Below are positions 14,224-21,467 of a DNA stretch of 28,620 bases, piece by piece. The stretch spans positions 1-28,620 of the forward strand of contig QNCL01000006.1 in assembly GCA_003645805.1 (NCBI GenBank). Reading direction: 5' to 3'. The notes under the pieces were generated by a model, which searched no databases, was not told the DNA's origin, and saw nothing but the letters and a program-made list of their open reading frames with translations. The stretch is from Candidatus Omnitrophota bacterium. GTDB taxonomy: Bacteria > Omnitrophota > 4484-213. The position numbers were made by a program, and so were the translations under genes. How positions within the stretch are numbered: the first letter of the stretch is position 1; the number at the start of each line of letters is the position of its first letter.

Positions 14224-16041
14224 ATGGTGAGGAAAGAGGAAGTAAAAGAGCAACTTGAATTACTCAAGAGCAAATGTTCGGCAAAAAGTTATCAGAGACT
14301 TCTGGATTTAGATAATCCCAAACTGATAGAATTTGTTGGTGAATATGTCCGCCTCTGCAATCCTCTTTCTGTGTTTGTGCGCACCGACTCTCCTGAAGAT
14401 GCAGATTATATAAGAGAAAAGGCAAAAGAATATGGGGAAGAAAAGGAACTGAGTAGGAAGGGACATACCTTTCATCTTGACGGAATTTATGACCAGGCGA
14501 GAGACAAAGAAAATACAAAGTTTCTTCTGAAAGAGGGTGAAGATCTAAGCAAGGAGATCAACTCTATAGAGCGAGAAAAAGGATTAAAGGAGATAAAAAC
14601 CTTGCTGAAGGATAGTATGAAAGGGAAAGAGATGTTTGTTCTCTTTCTCTGCCTTGGTCCTGTTGAATCTGTTTTTTCTGTGTATGGAGTCCAGATTACT
14701 GACTCGGCTTATGTTGCTCACTCAGAGGATATCCTTTTTCGTCCGGCTTATGAGGTATTTAAGAAAAGAGGAGAAGGGATAGAGTTCTTCAAATATGTGC
14801 ACTCTGCAGGCGAACTGGAGAATAATGTAAGTAAGAATGTAGATAAAAGAAGGATATATATAGACCTTTCTGATAATACTGTCTTTACAGTAAACTCCCA
14901 GTATGGTGGAAATACGATAGGACTAAAAAAACTGGCTTTAAGATTGGCAATAAGGAAGGCAGACAAGGAGGGATGGTTGGCTGAGCATATGTTTATAATG
15001 GGAGTCCGAGACAAAGAAGGGAGAAAAACCTATCTCAGCGGAGCCTTTCCCAGTGCCTGTGGAAAAACATCCACCTGTATGCTTGAAGGAGAGAGTATTT
15101 TAGGAGACGACATAGCCTATTTACGCAAGCAAGAAGGAAAGGTATTTGGAGTAAATGTGGAGAGGGGAATCTTTGGAATAATCAAGGATGTAAATCCTGA
15201 TAATGACCCTTTAATCTGGGAAGCCCTTATGCATTCCCCTGAGGTCATCTTCTCTAATGTATTGGTTAAGAATGGCCATCCTTACTGGTTAGGGGATGGA
15301 AGGCTCAGGGGAGAAGAAAAACAATCCTCCTATCCTCATCCCAATGCACGCTATACTATCAGATTGAGCACCTTAAAAAACTGTGATCCTCATTTAGAGG
15401 ATGCGCAGGGAGTGGAGATCAAAGGAATAATCTATGGAGGACGTGATTCCTCTGCTTGGCCTCCTGTGTTTGAGAGTTTTGACTGGGTGCACGGGGTAAT
15501 CACCATTGCTGCTTCTATAGAGTCCGAGACTACCTCTGCTACTCTGGGAAAAGAAGGAGTGAGGAAGTTCAATCCGATGGCAAACCTGGATTTTCTCTCC
15601 ATTCCGGTGGGTAAATATATCCAGAATCATTTAGAGTTTGCCAAAGACCTGAAAAACCCTCCGCTTATCTTTGGAGTAAATTATTTTCTGAAGGATGAAA
15701 AAGGTCAATATCTAACCGCTATAGAAGATAAGAGAGTTTGGCTCAAGTGGATGAATCTAAGAATAAATAAAAAAGTAGAAGCGGTTCGCACACCTATTGG
15801 CTTTCTACCTTGTTATGAAGACCTTAAAATTCTATTTAAGGAAACCTTAAATAAAAACTTCTCCAAAGACCTATATCAGCGTCTATTTTCTGTGCGCATT
15901 AAGGCAAATCTGGAGAAGATAGAGAGAATCATCCAAATTTATAAGACCCGCATTCCCCAAACTCCTCCCCTCCTCTTTCAGATTCTAAAAGAACAGAAAG
16001 AAAGATTGGAAGAAGCCCTTGAAAAAGACAATGAGGGATAA
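14224..16041 (+). CDS. pckG: Phosphoenolpyruvate carboxykinase (GTP)
   Basis: The enzyme interconverts oxaloacetate plus GTP with PEP, CO2 and GDP. The 605-residue length fits the GTP class. The P-loop F-P-S-A-C-G-K-T (275-282) contains the reactive C279 typical of GTP-type enzymes. Manganese ligands are expected at K235 or K236 (in N-T-I-G-L-K-K), H255 (W-L-A-E-H-M) and D296 (G-D-D-I-A-Y). Other family blocks are F-G-I near 319-321, H-P-N-A-R-Y-T, and I-I-Y-G-G-R-D-S. The P-loop continues S-T-C-M-L rather than the commoner N-L-A-M-L, a divergent branch. The last 11 bases overlap purC. The pairing with purC and a BioD-like gene has no obvious pathway logic. Confidence 0.95.
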   Translation: MVRKEEVKEQLELLKSKCSAKSYQRLLDLDNPKLIEFVGEYVRLCNPLSVFVRTDSPEDADYIREKAKEYGEEKELSRKGHTFHLDGIYDQARDKENTKFLLKEGEDLSKEINSIEREKGLKEIKTLLKDSMKGKEMFVLFLCLGPVESVFSVYGVQITDSAYVAHSEDILFRPAYEVFKKRGEGIEFFKYVHSAGELENNVSKNVDKRRIYIDLSDNTVFTVNSQYGGNTIGLKKLALRLAIRKADKEGWLAEHMFIMGVRDKEGRKTYLSGAFPSACGKTSTCMLEGESILGDDIAYLRKQEGKVFGVNVERGIFGIIKDVNPDNDPLIWEALMHSPEVIFSNVLVKNGHPYWLGDGRLRGEEKQSSYPHPNARYTIRLSTLKNCDPHLEDAQGVEIKGIIYGGRDSSAWPPVFESFDWVHGVITIAASIESETTSATLGKEGVRKFNPMANLDFLSIPVGKYIQNHLEFAKDLKNPPLIFGVNYFLKDEKGQYLTAIEDKRVWLKWMNLRINKKVEAVRTPIGFLPCYEDLKILFKETLNKNFSKDLYQRLFSVRIKANLEKIERIIQIYKTRIPQTPPLLFQILKEQKERLEEALEKDNEG

Positions 16042-16930
16042 ATCCGCTCTCTTCGCTACCAATCTTGAGCGAATCCCTCTCCTTAAACGAGGTAAGGTGA
16101 GGGACATCTACGCGCTGGGAGACAATCTTCTGATTATTTCTACCGACAGAATCTCCTGCTTTGATGTAGTCCTCCCCGACCCTATTCCTCACAAAGGCAG
16201 GGTTCTCACTCAACTTTCTGCCTTCTGGTTTAACTTTACCAAGGATATTATCTCCAACCACCTGATTACTACCAACATAGAGGATTTTCCGCAGGAAGTA
16301 TTAGCCCATCGAAGGGTATTAGAGCATCGCTCAATGCTGGTAAAAAAAGCAGAGGCCATTCCTGTGGAGTGTGTAGTGCGTGGTTATCTGTGTGGCTCGG
16401 CGTGGAAAGAGTATCAACGCACTTATTCCATCTGTGGGCAGACTCTGCCCCGGGGGCTTAAAAAGGCTCAAAAACTTGATGAACCTATCTTTACCCCGGC
16501 AACAAAAGAAGATAAGGGGCATGATATAAATGTTTCCCAAACTTATGTAGAGAATATGATAGGGAAGGATCTGACAAAGAGAATAAAGGAGATTAGTCTC
16601 TCACTCTATAAAAAAGCCTCTGAATATGCAGAGAAGAAGGGGCTGATCATTGCGGATACAAAGTTTGAATTTGGGATAAACAATAATCAACTCCTGCTTA
16701 TTGATGAACTCCTTACCCCGGACTCCTCCAGATTCTGGCTTAAAGATTCCTACTCTCCCGGCAGAGAACAGATAAATCTGGATAAGCAGTTCGTGCGCGA
16801 TTACCTTAGCACTATCAACTGGGATAAAAATCCTCCTGCTCCTTCTCTACCTGAGGAGATAATCGCCAAGACAAGCGAGAAATACCTCGCCCTTTTGCGA
16901 ATTATCATTGACGGCACACAAAATGTCTAA
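16031..16930 (+). CDS. purC: SAICAR synthase (phosphoribosylaminoimidazole-succinocarboxamide synthase)
   Basis: The enzyme joins aspartate to CAIR with ATP in purine synthesis. The 299-residue protein is of the longer, yeast Ade1-like size. Motifs include K-R-G-K-V-R-D-I-Y near the start, D-R-I-S-C-F-D-V-V-L-P-D-P-I-P, V-V-R-G-Y-L-C-G-S-A-W-K-E-Y, I-I-A-D-T-K-F-E-F-G and D-E-L-L-T-P-D-S-S-R-F-W, all strong family signatures. I chose the ATG at 16031, which overlaps the end of pckG by 11 bases. A TTG at 16019 would add four residues. The 3' end overlaps the next gene by eight bases, so the three plus-strand genes are an operon. No other pur genes are nearby. Confidence 0.97.
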   Translation: MRDKSALFATNLERIPLLKRGKVRDIYALGDNLLIISTDRISCFDVVLPDPIPHKGRVLTQLSAFWFNFTKDIISNHLITTNIEDFPQEVLAHRRVLEHRSMLVKKAEAIPVECVVRGYLCGSAWKEYQRTYSICGQTLPRGLKKAQKLDEPIFTPATKEDKGHDINVSQTYVENMIGKDLTKRIKEISLSLYKKASEYAEKKGLIIADTKFEFGINNNQLLLIDELLTPDSSRFWLKDSYSPGREQINLDKQFVRDYLSTINWDKNPPAPSLPEEIIAKTSEKYLALLRIIIDGTQNV

Positions 16931-18095
16931 ATCCCTCTTTATCGCCTCCACGCGCCAGGATATCGGAAAAACCTCTATTTCCCTCGGACTTATTCATCTG
17001 CTTAAAAAAAACTTCGGCAGAATTGCCTTTCTCAAACCCCTCTCTCAAAGGTATACCCTAATCGAACAGCAGAAGGTAAGTGAAGACGCACTGTTGATAA
17101 AGGAAGTATTTGCTCTTGAGGATAGAATAGAGGATATGAGTCCACTGATAATCGAGAAAGGACTTAGTGAGAAGTATATCCAGGGAGAGGTAGGAAAAGG
17201 ATTTAGAAAAAGAATTCGCAAAGCCTATGAAAACCTTGTAAAACAGGCAGATCTGTTGATAATTGAGGGCACCGGCCATTCCGCAGTAGGTTCGGTCTTC
17301 CATCTCTCCAACCCGGAAGTAGCAAAACTTCTGGAAGCAGATGTTTTGCTGGTCTGTGAAGGGGGAATTGGACGAAGCATCGATGAAATAAACCTAAACA
17401 GAAGTTTTTTTGAACAGAAAGGGTGTAGAGTGCTTGGGGTGCTGGTTAATAAGATTCTCCAGGAGAAATACAGGAGAGTCTCTACTTGTCTGAAGCAATA
17501 TCTTCAGAAAGAAGGAATTGCTCTTCTTGGATTACTCCCCTATTGTCCCCTTCTCTCCAACCCTCCTCTCTGGCTTATTGCTCAACACACTCAAGCAGAG
17601 ATAGTAAGTGGAGAAAAGTGTCTAGAGAGGAATATAGGAAGGATAATTGTGGGCACAATGGAGCCGGAGACGATATTAGAACTCTTACGCAATATCTCTG
17701 AACAAACCCTACTTATCACCTCTGCTGACCGCATAGACCTCCTTCTGGCGGTATTTACTATCTATTTTAGAAATATAGGAAAGGCACATAACCTCGCCGG
17801 TGTCCTTCTCTCAGGAAAACGCGCCCTTCCTCAAAGCATAAAAGAGATTCTTCTTTCAGTAAATCTCCCTATATTGAGAGCAGATGAGGATATTTACACC
17901 CTTGCCTCCCAGATATATAGCCTGCGCACCAAGATAACCCGGGAGGATAAGAAAAAAATAGACGCTCTGCAGAAACTGGCAGAGGAATATATAGACATAG
18001 AGAAACTAAATACACTTCTAAAATCAGAGAAGAAAGAGACAAAAAAACGATGGCGAACAAAAATATTAGATTTTCTCAAATGGAGGGTGGGATAG
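16923..18095 (+). CDS. BioD-like P-loop protein with DRTGG domain
   Basis: The 390-residue protein has an N-terminal BioD/CbiA-type NTPase domain (about 1-215). It contains the P-loop S-T-R-Q-D-I-G-K-T-S at 9-18 and E-G-T-G-H-S-A-V-G-S-V-F-H-L-S-N at 115-130. A DRTGG regulatory domain follows (about 220-335), with V-G-T-M-E-P-E and I-T-S-A-D-R. This is the arrangement found at the N-terminus of long phosphotransacetylases, but the catalytic Pta domain is absent and the protein ends in a basic tail. Stand-alone proteins of this type are known, with unproven function; a nucleotide-sensing role is plausible. The ATG at 16923 overlaps purC by eight bases. Its stop is 22 bases from the stop of the convergent pseudopilin gene, with no evident terminator between. 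Confidence 0.85.
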   Translation: MSKSLFIASTRQDIGKTSISLGLIHLLKKNFGRIAFLKPLSQRYTLIEQQKVSEDALLIKEVFALEDRIEDMSPLIIEKGLSEKYIQGEVGKGFRKRIRKAYENLVKQADLLIIEGTGHSAVGSVFHLSNPEVAKLLEADVLLVCEGGIGRSIDEINLNRSFFEQKGCRVLGVLVNKILQEKYRRVSTCLKQYLQKEGIALLGLLPYCPLLSNPPLWLIAQHTQAEIVSGEKCLERNIGRIIVGTMEPETILELLRNISEQTLLITSADRIDLLLAVFTIYFRNIGKAHNLAGVLLSGKRALPQSIKEILLSVNLPILRADEDIYTLASQIYSLRTKITREDKKKIDALQKLAEEYIDIEKLNTLLKSEKKETKKRWRTKILDFLKWRVG

Positions 18096-18117
18096 CAGAG
18101 AGGAAGGAAATTATACC

Positions 18118-18660
18118 CTACTCCAGCCAGATAACAATATCATCTCCGTCTACGGTGCGGTTGACTACATCCATCTCACTCTCCCCATTTGGTCCGAGAG
18201 AGTAAATAGCACTGTAGAGAAAACAAAAACCTCCACCACCTCCAATCTCATCAAAAGCTTCAATGTAAAGATAATGATTACCCCACGGATCCTCACAGGG
18301 AATATCTTTGTCTAAGTAAGGTCCTTGCCAGTTAGGTATGTCTGTTCCATTAAATGTGCCTACTACCAGAGGACCTGCTTCTCCTGTAGTGCAAGATCGA
18401 GTAAGAACATCTGCGTGTATAATCGCTGTACAATCAGGTGTAACACCTTCGGCTAAATCGCGGGCTTGTATAGGCCATCTCCCCACATCATTGTGAAACT
18501 CCAATATCGCATTAGCAATAGAGCGAATATCCCCTTGTGCTCTGCTTATCTTTCCCTTGCCAATCATCTTCCCTACCTGGGGAATAAGCACAGCGGCTAA
18601 GATACCAATAATAGCCACCACTACCATTACCTCAATGAGGGTAAAACCTCTTTTTTTCAT
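18118..18660 (-). CDS. GspG-like type II secretion / type IV pilin-family pseudopilin
   Basis: The 180-residue protein starts with the prepilin leader M-K-K-R-G cut before F-T-L-I-E-V, giving a mature protein with glutamate at position 5. A hydrophobic helix follows (about residues 11-30). The globular part has G-D-I-R-S-I-A-N-A-I near 42-51, a G-R-W-P motif, W-Q-G-P-Y-L, D-P-W-G-N-H-Y-L-Y near 119-127, and Y-S-L-G-P-N-G-E near the end, the calcium-site region of GspG. It also carries several cysteines and a G-G-G-G-G insertion in that region. GGAGGAG lies directly upstream. It is a single gene with its own promoter and no other secretion genes around it. The GspF/PilC protein at 8724-9923 is a possible partner. 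Confidence 0.92.
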   Translation of the reverse strand: MKKRGFTLIEVMVVVAIIGILAAVLIPQVGKMIGKGKISRAQGDIRSIANAILEFHNDVGRWPIQARDLAEGVTPDCTAIIHADVLTRSCTTGEAGPLVVGTFNGTDIPNWQGPYLDKDIPCEDPWGNHYLYIEAFDEIGGGGGFCFLYSAIYSLGPNGESEMDVVNRTVDGDDIVIWLE

Positions 18661-18688
18661 CTCTCCTCCTTATTTCTTCTCTATTATA

Positions 18689-18717
18689 ATTATGCCATAA
18701 TTTTAGAGAATAAACAA
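18689..18717 (-). promoter_or_regulatory. Candidate promoter for the pseudopilin gene
   Basis: TTGTTT (18712-18717) and CATAAT (18689-18694) on the minus strand are spaced exactly 17 bases and lie about 30 bases ahead of the ATG. The same TTGTTT -35 element is seen upstream of thyX. Confidence 0.55.
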
Positions 18718-18739
18718 GAGTATGCCTCTAAGGGAGTAG

Positions 18740-18832
<93 letters not shown>

Positions 18833-18857
18833 TTTTTTCTTCTGCCTCTATTTATCA

Positions 18858-18934
18858 TGGCACGCCTGAGAGGACTCGAACCTCCGACCTTTGGGTCCGC
18901 AACCCAACGCTCTATCCAACTGAGCTACAGGCGC
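18858..18934 (-). tRNA. tRNA-Arg(GCG)
   Basis: The 77-base gene folds as a normal cloverleaf with encoded CCA. The anticodon stem TTGGG/CCCAA encloses the loop TTGCGGA, so positions 34-36 are GCG, reading CGC and CGU. Arginine identity is supported by A20 in the D-loop, C35 and discriminator G73. The first acceptor pair is G:U. Its 5' end is only five bases after the trkH stop codon. Most bacteria use ACG (inosine) here. Confidence 0.95.
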
Positions 18935-18939
18935 ACATA

Positions 18940-20262
18940 TCAACCCACCAAGATCTCTCCCTCTGCATATTTATAATTCAAAGGTTCGGACTTTTTGATA
19001 AGGGAATAGCCGATGGCTAATGGCCCTACCCGGCCAATAAGCATAATTAGGGAGAGAACGAGTTTGCTAACCGTGCTCAAAGAAGGAGTAATTCCTGTAG
19101 AAAGCCCTACTGTCCCAAAAGCAGAAACTACTTCAAAAAATATACGCAAGAACTCTACTTTTTCATAGGCCAGTAATATCAAGGTGCCCAAGATTATCAC
19201 CAAAAGAGCAATTAAAGTAATTCCAAAAGCCTTATTGACTACCTTCGGAGAAATATCTCTATTAAATAAATTTACATTCTCTTTCCCTCGCAAGAGAGAA
19301 AATAAAGAAAGAAGCATTATCCCAAAGGTGCTGGTCTTAATTCCTCCTCCTGTGCTCCCAGGAGAAGCACCAATAAACATAAGAAGAATCAATGTAAAAA
19401 GGGCAAGAGAAGGTAGTTTACTAATATCTGTGGTGCTAAAACCTGTGCCTGTGGAAGCAGAAATTGTTTGAAAGAGAGCAACTAAAAAGGGGTGTTTAAA
19501 TCCCTCCTTTACAGAAAACAGAATCAGAAAACCGCCTGTGAAGATAATCAGCGCAGATAATATTATAACAAACCTGCTATGAATGGAAAGGACTCGTGGA
19601 TATAACCTTCTCTTTACCCTCTTCCAGAGATTGTACAAATCATAGAGAACAAAAAAACCTATTCCTCCCGCAAAACAAATAACAAACAAAGTGAAATTGA
19701 TCAGGAGATTGTTCTGATAAGCAAGAAAACTCTCAGAAAAAGGCGAAAACCCGGCGGTGCAAAACCCGGAAATAGCATGAAAAACTCCGAAATAGATAGC
19801 CTGAGACAAAGGAAAATCGTTCAAAAAAGCCAATGTAAGGATAATCGCTCCTATTCCTTCAAAAAAGAGGGTAAAAAGAATCACAGATTTAACAAATTTT
19901 ATTATATCTTCGGATAGATGACCTAAAGAGGTGTGAAAAAGCATCCTATTCCTTAAGGAAAGCCTCTTTCGCAAACCTACTGCTACTGAAACAATAAAGA
20001 CCATATATCCTAACCCTCCAATCTGCAAAAGCACAAGGATAATTAACTGACCAAAAAAGGAATAAAATTTTCCCGTGTCTACAACTACCAGGCCAGTAGT
20101 GGTTATTGCAGAGGTGGCGGTGAATAAAGCATTAACAAGGGTTTGATGACTCCCTTTCTGCAAAGAAATGGGCAAACTCAATAGAAATGTTCCTGTTAAG
20201 ATAAGAAGAAGAAAACCTGCAAGTAGAGAATGCACCGAGGTAAGTCTTATTCTATATCCCAT
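18940..20262 (-). CDS. TrkH/KtrB-family potassium uptake channel subunit
   Basis: The 440-residue membrane protein shows the fourfold M-P-M repeat of the SKT superfamily. Selectivity-filter sequences occur at T-T-T-G-L (54-58), S-G-F-C-T-A-G-F (165-172), S-T-G-T-G-F (270-275) and F-G-T-V-G-L-S (382-388). The gating-loop region G-A-S-P-G-S-T-G-G-G-I-K is at 298-309. Its length is close to KtrB of Ktr systems. The matching RCK subunit (KtrA/TrkA) is not in the window. No clear ribosome-binding site precedes the ATG. The start lies inside the last 16 bases of a small upstream reading frame, so coupled translation is likely. tRNA-Arg follows five bases after its stop. Confidence 0.93.
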   Translation of the reverse strand: MGYRIRLTSVHSLLAGFLLLILTGTFLLSLPISLQKGSHQTLVNALFTATSAITTTGLVVVDTGKFYSFFGQLIILVLLQIGGLGYMVFIVSVAVGLRKRLSLRNRMLFHTSLGHLSEDIIKFVKSVILFTLFFEGIGAIILTLAFLNDFPLSQAIYFGVFHAISGFCTAGFSPFSESFLAYQNNLLINFTLFVICFAGGIGFFVLYDLYNLWKRVKRRLYPRVLSIHSRFVIILSALIIFTGGFLILFSVKEGFKHPFLVALFQTISASTGTGFSTTDISKLPSLALFTLILLMFIGASPGSTGGGIKTSTFGIMLLSLFSLLRGKENVNLFNRDISPKVVNKAFGITLIALLVIILGTLILLAYEKVEFLRIFFEVVSAFGTVGLSTGITPSLSTVSKLVLSLIMLIGRVGPLAIGYSLIKKSEPLNYKYAEGEILVG

Positions 20263-20540
20263 CTGGCAAAAATCTGAAGAAAGTCTAATAACACCCTCGC
20301 TTTCTTCATTCTTTTCCTTACCCTGCTCCTTTTTACAAGTCTACCATTGCCTATTTGTAATGTTTCCAAAATGATAAAAGCCGGGGTTACTCCTTGGAAT
20401 TTATTATCGCCTTTGGGTTTTTCTCCATAACTCTGTTTAGGATAATCCCAAAAGGTGGTTGTTTCAAAAGGAGGCTTTTTCTCCTCTATGTCTTTCTCTC
20501 TCTTAGATACCTTGTTAGAATCTTTAGTTGGTAAATCCAT
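20247..20540 (-). pseudogene. DNA-methyltransferase-like N-terminal fragment (97 codons)
   Basis: Residues 27-39 (T-T-T-F-W-D-Y-P-K-Q-S-Y-G) and 44-57 (G-D-N-K-F-Q-G-V-T-P-A-F-I-I) match the stretch I recall just ahead of the D-P-M-x-G-S-G-T-T motif in a family of N4/N6 DNA methyltransferases (W-D-x-P-x-Q-x-Y-G ... G-x-T-P-x-x-I-I-W-N). The motif that should follow, with G-D-L-V-V-D-P, is missing. After residue 58 the sequence becomes basic and unlike the family. I therefore read it as a truncated remnant. It is, however, open for 97 codons, starts at a likely transcription start, and overlaps trkH, so it may now be a small coupled leader gene. The homology call is from memory. Confidence 0.5.
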
Positions 20541-20545
20541 AGGTA

Positions 20546-20574
20546 ATGATACAAAATTAGATAAAAAGAGTCAA
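20546..20574 (-). promoter_or_regulatory. Promoter ahead of the methyltransferase fragment and trkH
   Basis: TTGACT (20569-20574) and TATCAT (20546-20551) on the minus strand are spaced 17 bases. The predicted transcription start falls at about 20539-20540, on the ATG of the 97-codon frame, so that frame would be leaderless. No Shine-Dalgarno sequence precedes that ATG. Confidence 0.6.
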
Positions 20575-20618
20575 CTTTCTAATACTACAATACTACAAAA
20601 ATGAAAGAATATAGAGGT

Positions 20619-21452
20619 TTATTCATTATAGTAAGAAATCCCTATTGTTCCTGGACCAGTATGTGAGGTAATTACTCCGCCCGCTCTGCCTTTATATACT
20701 ATCTCCAAATTTTCTATTCTTTCAAGATACTGAGAAAGAATAGACATAGTCTCTTCATTATCCGTATATATCAACCCCATCTTTATCTTGCCTTTGGAAA
20801 CCTCATCCTCTACTAATTGAGCCATACGCTTCAGTAAACGCCCCTCTCCTCTTATCTTCTCTACCGGATGAATTTCACCTTCTACAAGAGTTAGTAAAGG
20901 TTTAATCTTCAATATCGTTCCTAAAAAAGCCTGTGCTTTACCTATACGCCCTCCTCGCTGTAAATATTCAAGTGAATCCACAGAGAAAAATGTTCTAATT
21001 TTTTTAGTTAGTTCATCTATTAATTGTAAAATCTCCTCTTTTTTTCTGCCTTTTTCAATAGCATGTGCTACAGCCAAAACTATCAAACCCAATCCTACAG
21101 ATGCTTGTTTAGAATCAATTACATATACTTTTGAAGTAAGAAGACGCTGACTGGCAATTATTGCTGACTGGTATGTCCCACTTAACTTTGAGGAAATATG
21201 TAAAGATATTACACAATCATTTTCTCTACTTACTCTTTGATAAACCTCTAAAAAATCCTGTGGAGAAGGCTGGGTAGTAGTGGGAAAGACCGTTGTTGAC
21301 CTGAGTTTCTGATAAAATTTATCCGCTTCTATCTCAAAGTAATCCCTATAAGTCTCTTCTCCTAATTGTACTTTTAAGGGAACTATCTCAATATTATATT
21401 TTTCTACCAAAGAAGAGGGTAAATCTACCGTGCTATCAGTAACTATCCTCAT
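20619..21452 (-). CDS. fakB: DegV family fatty-acid-binding protein (FakB)
   Basis: The 277-residue protein is a DegV-fold carrier that presents a bound fatty acid to the kinase FakA. It opens with I-V-T-D-S-T-V-D-L and carries P-T-T-T-Q-P-S-P at 57-64, S-S-K-L-S-G-T-Y-Q near 87-95, L-Q-R-G-G-R-I-G in the middle and H-T-G-P-G-T-I-G near the end, the set of residues that line the fatty-acid head-group pocket. It lies 15 bases after the FakA-type kinase gene, the functional partner, which strengthens the assignment over other DegV roles. The product acyl-phosphate would feed phospholipid synthesis through PlsX/PlsY, neither of which is in this window. Confidence 0.92.
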   Translation of the reverse strand: MRIVTDSTVDLPSSLVEKYNIEIVPLKVQLGEETYRDYFEIEADKFYQKLRSTTVFPTTTQPSPQDFLEVYQRVSRENDCVISLHISSKLSGTYQSAIIASQRLLTSKVYVIDSKQASVGLGLIVLAVAHAIEKGRKKEEILQLIDELTKKIRTFFSVDSLEYLQRGGRIGKAQAFLGTILKIKPLLTLVEGEIHPVEKIRGEGRLLKRMAQLVEDEVSKGKIKMGLIYTDNEETMSILSQYLERIENLEIVYKGRAGGVITSHTGPGTIGISYYNE

Positions 21453-21467
21453 CTTTTTCCTTCTCCT

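Noticed and set aside
18096..18117. Search for a bidirectional terminator between the convergent DRTGG and pseudopilin genes
   Set aside because: Only 22 bases separate the stops and no hairpin with a T-run is visible.
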